This document shows positions 8,901 to 10,609 of a stretch of 10,609 nucleotides of DNA, piece by piece. The stretch lies in contig JASLED010000083.1 of the NCBI GenBank assembly GCA_030151255.1, positions 1 to 10,609 on the forward strand, written 5' to 3'. Each line of letters begins with the position of its first letter. The first letter of the stretch is position 1. The position numbers were made by a program, and so were the translations under genes. Under the pieces are notes generated by a model. That model saw only the letters and a program-made list of their open reading frames with translations, ran no database searches and was not told the DNA's origin. Source of the DNA: Flavobacterium sp. Its GTDB lineage: Bacteria; Bacteroidota; Bacteroidia; Flavobacteriales; Flavobacteriaceae.

Positions 8901-10287
8901 AGGGCTTACAAAACCAATGAGTTCAGAAGCTGTTAAAGTAAAACCCGGGGCTAAATACAGAATTAAATTAGCAATGGCTGATTTTTGTAATACAAATCAC
9001 GTATCGGCCGTATTCTTTAATGCAAAAAGCTTTGATTTAGGTACATTAGATCTTGGGCCAGATTTAACAATTGAAGATAATACTGCAGTATGTGAAGCTG
9101 AATCTAAAATAATTAAGTCAGGATTATTAACAGAAAATGTAGATATTTCTTGGTTGAAAGATGGACAAATAATTCCAGGTGAAAAAACTCCTAATTTGGA
9201 AGTTACTGAAGAAGGTAAATATAAAGTTGTAGCAAATTATACAGCTATTAATTGTGAAGTTATTGGGGAAGTTTTGGTAGAAATGTTTGTTCCATTGAAG
9301 GAAATTATTAAACCATCTAAACCAATTAGCTATTGTAGATTCAATTTGAATAAAATTGTAGTTGATTTAACTCAGACTGAAGCTGTAATGTTTGCTGGAA
9401 TAGATAGAACTAGATATGAGGTAACGTATTATAATACTTATGAAGATGCAGTTGCGGCTAATAATGCAATTGTAAATAGTAATGCTCATACAATTGTTTC
9501 TAGTAATGAAAAGCAAACGCACTATATTTTTATTCAAGATACAATTACAGGTTGTTCAGATATATTTACAGTAGATATTATTGCTGAAGAAGGTGGAAAA
9601 CCAAGTAAGCCCAAAGATGTAAAAGTTTGTGCAACTTATGTACTTCCAGAATTAGCAAATAATTTAGCTTATTATACAGGAGCAGGTGCAACAGGTAAAC
9701 AGTTTTTTGCAGGACAAGAGATAACAACTCCTGGTGTACATACATTGTATGTTTTACAAAATAATGGAAATGGTTGTTATGAAGAAACTTCGTTTACAAT
9801 TTCTATTACAGAACAAGTTGTAGCTGATGTATTAGAAGATAAAGTTTATGATTGTGATGTTCATATCTTAGAAAAATTATCTAATGGAAATAAATATTTT
9901 ACAGAATCTGGAGGAAATGGATTTCAGTTAGCAGAAGGCCAGATGATTTTAGATAATCAAACGATTTATATTTACAAAGAAAGTGAAGATAAGTTATGCT
10001 ACGATGAAAGTAGTTTTACAATTACTTATGAAGATTGTCCTATTCCAAAAGGAATTTCACCAAACGGAGATGGTTATAATGATACTTTTGATCTATCAAG
10101 TAATGGAGTTTCAAGTATAAAAATTTATAACAGATTAGGGTCATTGGTATATGATTACGAAGGAGAGTATACAAATCAATGGCACGGACAAGATAAAAAG
10201 AACAAACAATTACCTTCAGGTACTTATTATTATGTACTTGTAGCAAGAAGCGGATTAAAAACTGGATGGATTCAGGTTAATTATTAA
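2914..10287 (+). CDS. Giant secreted modular adhesin-like protein with type B T9SS sorting domain
   Basis: The protein has 2457 residues. Residues 1-22 are a Sec signal peptide (basic MKFTLR, hydrophobic core, likely cut after LYA). Six units follow, each a choice-of-anchor J/MAM-like beta-sandwich plus a fibronectin III domain: 57-329, 330-584, 585-842, 843-1107, 1108-1366 and 1367-1628. Typical marks are DDWLISP in the first part and WSGPxxFxTxC at the end of the second. Next come a six-cysteine PPC-like domain (about 1629-1769), a choice-of-anchor L domain (about 1773-2041), an Ig-like domain (about 2046-2127), further Ig-like modules from 2141, 2239 and 2314, and a type B sorting domain (2375-2457). 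No catalytic domain is recognisable. Export by Sec then T9SS and a role in adhesion, matrix binding or cell-surface structure follow from the domain families; the ligand is unknown. It is probably monocistronic: control region upstream, terminator downstream. It lacks SprB-type repeats, so I do not call it SprB. Confidence 0.9.
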   Translation: MKFTLRLMVGAIVLCFGAWLYANNAIEKVYKQLLEKSDTVAFSSDSLSGGLDPLYLTNSIFNDDFETTKSWTYINSDVNKWYTGSAVNNGGTKSLYISDDNGVTNNYSASLNNEDVSLVISPSFDIPLGAKDYIVSFDYRCNGEGSVIGIRDALSVWLIPDSFSPPKNLRINNTSGGLLIKEDLYNQKFFKKEIVKVDLSKFSGTKMKIVFQWHSNMWTFNQPPAAIDNVNIFKDTCPAPSGLTVSGIKLDEASVKWIAPNTSNNNFELFLGIDTNYPVGQTGVVPINGATTHTFLNLTPSTYYYVWYRTVCSDIDKSYWVGPFKFMTQCGVFPTPFYETFDTTSLSIECWEFKSADPKDTAVFELSTNYKMEGDRGLYIRGLNASENHDQYAISPKFNLNGGVYKLTYYYKTSPSGNNEFEIVLSKNGTNPSDFTTVLLPKKIYQKSSYVKETVFFSGITGDVNLAWHIKTLGNVTFSLENVKLESVICTEPLNLEVTSINTNTASFKWDDKIATEWEYAIVPATSGEPTIAGIKVLQPTAVATLDVLGQVLTSDTDYDFYVRAKCTDGTFGPWSGPLYFKTACDPMTVPYKEGFDTQENNLACWTILDINKDGTQYGNKWSQSQWTVHQGDRCMYYSGSSPVNDDWLISPGFSLNGGLYAVTFYYQLDQNTTANVEVKLSTTGISPSAFTKTIGTTLPYKGAFYTKKVVYVEDVVGVAHIGFHVTGIKGAVQIDTFSIEQVTCRSVEDIEATKIGATTVDIKWKDDTNTRWEYYVMVDDGSNSTPTGAGSLSTSNNVTLTRVNGTNVLFQPNSEYKVFVRSNCGTGKYSEWVGPLKFRTGCEIMPIPYQEGFNSDSLTQYCWKIVDGNNDKPWYGGFGEWFTTDAQAYEGNKSMYFTNMDSTNDDWLMSPIFKFDKTKMYRITYMYRTEPGVKAEFEFRMSNSGREKTDYKKILLANNVYDNVPWKKHKFIISNVDDEVSFAFYVSNFKNWGSRVYIDDFRIEEITTCPEPLTQGAKNVTGTSADIFWDNDFGNTDWEYFVRKKAFLIAPPLGVGTATKTNNVNVTKDNFGGNLVGNTWYEFYVRSICGDGSKTEWTGPYYFRTDCTYFELPYWEGFNGDDNSLRCWSKVNVNGATSAWKQGTSNLYEGSHSMNYTQTGIAASNDWFISPLFKNLDPTKTYRVKFNYKGTGTGTNEMTILASNKGTALTDFTQVIAPKASYTTSVFKDGIYYFTGISGNMYLAFQVVGDGAKNITIDNLFIDEVITCGQPLNLGVKNIQATNVDLFWQDAFSATEWEYYIQETKQIPPTSNDTGVSTLSNDFTATKDINGNNLKQNTDYVYYVRTVCGNDKFSDWSGPIPFTTSCGIYTVPFVEGFNSNTKGLRCWSIVNGQNATGTAKWATNTLWAKEGDQLIQYSQTGTNTQADAYLISPTIQFATGTNYVLKYYYKSNLVNVNEFEVLLSQNGTALTDFTTTLVSKKAYTNDNYIQETVFISGISGNINLAWRTLTKGPMTLGIDYVTIEKAGSCPEPTNVKVKNYTTNTIDVEWTQTGGITQWEVFVVEYGMPIPTGATGVTVTGTPQYTATGLTSGKAYHIYVRAKCTGAGEMSNWSTPVNGPTEVSTNGDCAGAMPIPVNTGSDCIQKVGVSTSKAPDAVVSSKPRCMSYLHTNEMWFEFTALSSTHLIAFDNVINVDKLESPAIAFAVYSGPCTNMQLVECFDFDSSYGRPSKDDTASTVSGLIPGNKYYLRVVLPKGNFLFNICITTSEYNYVSVSKNGGLYTTEELVKDVLIQSDCDLVSNVIYKSGPNLGGNSLGYFNKNGSTFPFEEGIVLATHDIASTPGPYYDHGDAGGPSGVRGMIPAWEGDEDLNAVIESTGGSAYGGTKSVSTLEFDFIPITNTVKFEYLMASMSYLHNCTVVCWGAGALFTAWLTELETGQGQNLALVPGTNEPITLSTVRDTQKSGAMCESVHPEYFGQYYGNGQDDPLLAPVNYAGLTKPMSSEAVKVKPGAKYRIKLAMADFCNTNHVSAVFFNAKSFDLGTLDLGPDLTIEDNTAVCEAESKIIKSGLLTENVDISWLKDGQIIPGEKTPNLEVTEEGKYKVVANYTAINCEVIGEVLVEMFVPLKEIIKPSKPISYCRFNLNKIVVDLTQTEAVMFAGIDRTRYEVTYYNTYEDAVAANNAIVNSNAHTIVSSNEKQTHYIFIQDTITGCSDIFTVDIIAEEGGKPSKPKDVKVCATYVLPELANNLAYYTGAGATGKQFFAGQEITTPGVHTLYVLQNNGNGCYEETSFTISITEQVVADVLEDKVYDCDVHILEKLSNGNKYFTESGGNGFQLAEGQMILDNQTIYIYKESEDKLCYDESSFTITYEDCPIPKGISPNGDGYNDTFDLSSNGVSSIKIYNRLGSLVYDYEGEYTNQWHGQDKKNKQLPSGTYYYVLVARSGLKTGWIQVNY
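3901..7800 (+). repeat. Five homologous ~260-residue anchor J + FN3 units within the adhesin
   Basis: Units 2-6 begin at cysteine residues 330, 585, 843, 1108 and 1367, and C1629 closes the array. The anchor J parts are 160, 160, 167, 161 and 163 residues, and the FN3 parts 95, 98, 98, 98 and 99. Each unit opens with a C...PxxExF stretch and a CW pair exactly 20 residues after the first cysteine. The units are similar at protein level but clearly diverged in DNA, so the duplication is old. Unit 1 (3082-3900) has the same FN3 but a different anchor J subtype. Confidence 0.85.
7798..8220 (+). other. PPC-like beta-sandwich domain of the adhesin
   Basis: Residues of about 1629-1769 contain EMWFEFTA, IAFAVYSGPC, VSGLIPGNKYYLRVV and FNICITT, the usual run of motifs in pre-peptidase C-terminal-like domains of flavobacterial surface proteins. 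Six cysteines are present, enough for three disulfides. The role is probably structural or in binding. Confidence 0.6.
8230..9036 (+). other. Choice-of-anchor L domain of the adhesin
   Basis: Residues of about 1773-2041 match this family: LVSNVIYKSGPNLGGNSLGYF, FEEGIVLATHDIA, GDEDLNAVI, then STLEFDFIPITNTVKFEYLMAS and a late YRIKLAMADF. The family occurs in secreted proteins with varied anchors or sorting tails. The usual acidic FASEEY segment reads MASMSY here, which is atypical. Confidence 0.7.
10036..10284 (+). other. Type B T9SS sorting domain (CHU_C / gliding-motility-associated C-terminus)
   Basis: The last 83 residues run CPIPKGISPNGDGYNDTFDL, SSIKIYNRLGSLVYDY, WHGQ, LPSGTYYYVLV, KTGWIQVNY. 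This is the full motif order of the type B sorting domain. Family knowledge links type B export to PorP/SprF-like partners, and no such gene lies in this window. Confidence 0.92.
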
Positions 10288-10374
10288 TCTAGGTGATTTT
10301 TAAAATTAAATATTTAAACCAAATAAAGCTTATGAGTAAATAGAAATAAAAGTTTAAAGTGATTTAGTTTCAAG

Positions 10375-10411
10375 AAGAGGGAATATCTGTACAGATACAT
10401 CCCTCTTTTTT
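10375..10411 (+). terminator. Rho-independent terminator after the adhesin gene
   Basis: AAGAGGGA (10375-10382) pairs with TCCCTCTT (10400-10407), followed by a short T-run. Inside it the palindrome TATCTGTACAGATA (10384-10397) extends the stem by six pairs after a small asymmetric bulge. It lies 87 bases after the stop codon; I see nothing else in 10288-10374 apart from a short similarity to the adhesin leader at 10319-10343. Confidence 0.85.
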
Positions 10412-10486
10412 AATGTATTTAATTGTTTGTATATTAATTACTTATATTGATATTTAGATTTTTTTCTAAAAAAAGGATGTATAAAG

Positions 10487-10517
10487 TTTGGAATTGATTG
10501 AAAAGGTACTACTTTTG
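10487..10517 (+). promoter_or_regulatory. Consensus Bacteroidota promoter
   Basis: TTTG at 10487-10490, exactly 19 bases, then TACTTTTG at 10510-10517: a perfect TTTG-N19-TAnnTTTG promoter. The start site should fall near 10524, in the short GC-richer patch CATCCGC. A run of seven A's ends 12 bases upstream of the -33 box, which may help polymerase binding. The gene it drives lies beyond the window. Confidence 0.8.
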
Positions 10518-10523
10518 CATCCG

Positions 10524-10609
10524 CATTACAGCAGTAAACGTTCATAGAAAGCAGAGAGAAACTTATAAAAAAGATTCAGAAATATTTTTAAAAAATAAAT
10601 TTGGATGAT
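10524..10609 (+). other. Non-coding leader with a second -33-like box, running off the window
   Basis: No ORF, tRNA or rRNA is visible in these 86 bases. The leader is A-rich and ends with TTTG at 10600-10603, which could be the -33 box of a second, tandem promoter whose -7 box lies outside. A strong consensus promoter followed by an untranslated AT-rich leader is an arrangement common before stable-RNA (rRNA or tRNA) operons, but a protein gene is also possible. Bases 10412-10486 hold only AT-rich sequence with a 6-bp inverted repeat (TTTAGA 10453-10458, TCTAAA 10465-10470). Confidence 0.4.

Noticed and set aside
2914..10287. Identification of the large protein as SprB or as a gingipain-like protease
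   Set aside because: SprB repeats are absent and SprB is far longer. The anchor J domains resemble the cleaved-adhesin fold of gingipains, but no cysteine-protease domain is present.
10524..10609. tRNA or 16S rRNA start in the right-end leader
   Set aside because: No cloverleaf or recognisable rRNA sequence is present in these bases; only the promoter architecture hints at a stable-RNA operon beyond the edge.

Overview
The window looks like chromosomal DNA of a flavobacterium or close relative (phylum Bacteroidota). The DNA is AT-rich, start codons lack Shine-Dalgarno sequences, and there are promoter boxes of the Bacteroidota type (TTTG, about 19 bases, TAnnTTTG). Two genes encode the two kinds of type IX secretion (T9SS) sorting domain, which is characteristic of this phylum. 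Genus cannot be fixed from sequence alone.

Layout, all on the + strand. (1) Bases 1-829 are the 3' end of a secreted subtilisin-family (S8) protease ending in a type A T9SS sorting domain; its catalytic residues lie before the window. (2) A strong hairpin terminator (858-914) follows. (3) Bases 939-2699 encode a predicted membrane-spanning regulator: N-terminal membrane anchor, TPR repeats, second membrane helix, coiled coil and C-terminal LuxR-like helix-turn-helix. (4) A 214-base intergenic region carries a direct repeat with an 11-base period, a -7-like promoter box inside an inverted repeat, and a short leader hairpin. (5) Bases 2914-10287 encode a 2457-residue secreted modular protein: signal peptide, six [choice-of-anchor J/MAM-like + fibronectin III] units with a nearly fixed cysteine ladder, a PPC-like domain, a choice-of-anchor L domain, several Ig-like modules and a type B (CHU_C / gliding-motility-associated) T9SS sorting domain. 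(6) A second strong terminator (10375-10411) closes this gene. (7) The last 120 bases carry a perfect consensus promoter followed by a non-coding leader that runs off the window, where another -33-like TTTG appears.

How the parts may work together: the protease and the giant protein would both be exported through the Sec system and then T9SS, giving a degradative enzyme and an adhesin or matrix-type surface protein. The TPR/HTH protein has the topology of a one-step transmembrane sensor-regulator. Its position directly before an adhesin promoter that lacks a clear -33 box but has a direct repeat at about -65 to -45 makes it a reasonable candidate activator; this is inference. Each gene appears to be its own transcription unit. 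No mobile element, CRISPR array, tRNA or rRNA was seen. I see no clearly new enzymatic system; the most distinctive items are the cysteine-laddered repeat protein, its upstream control region, and the promoter at the right end.
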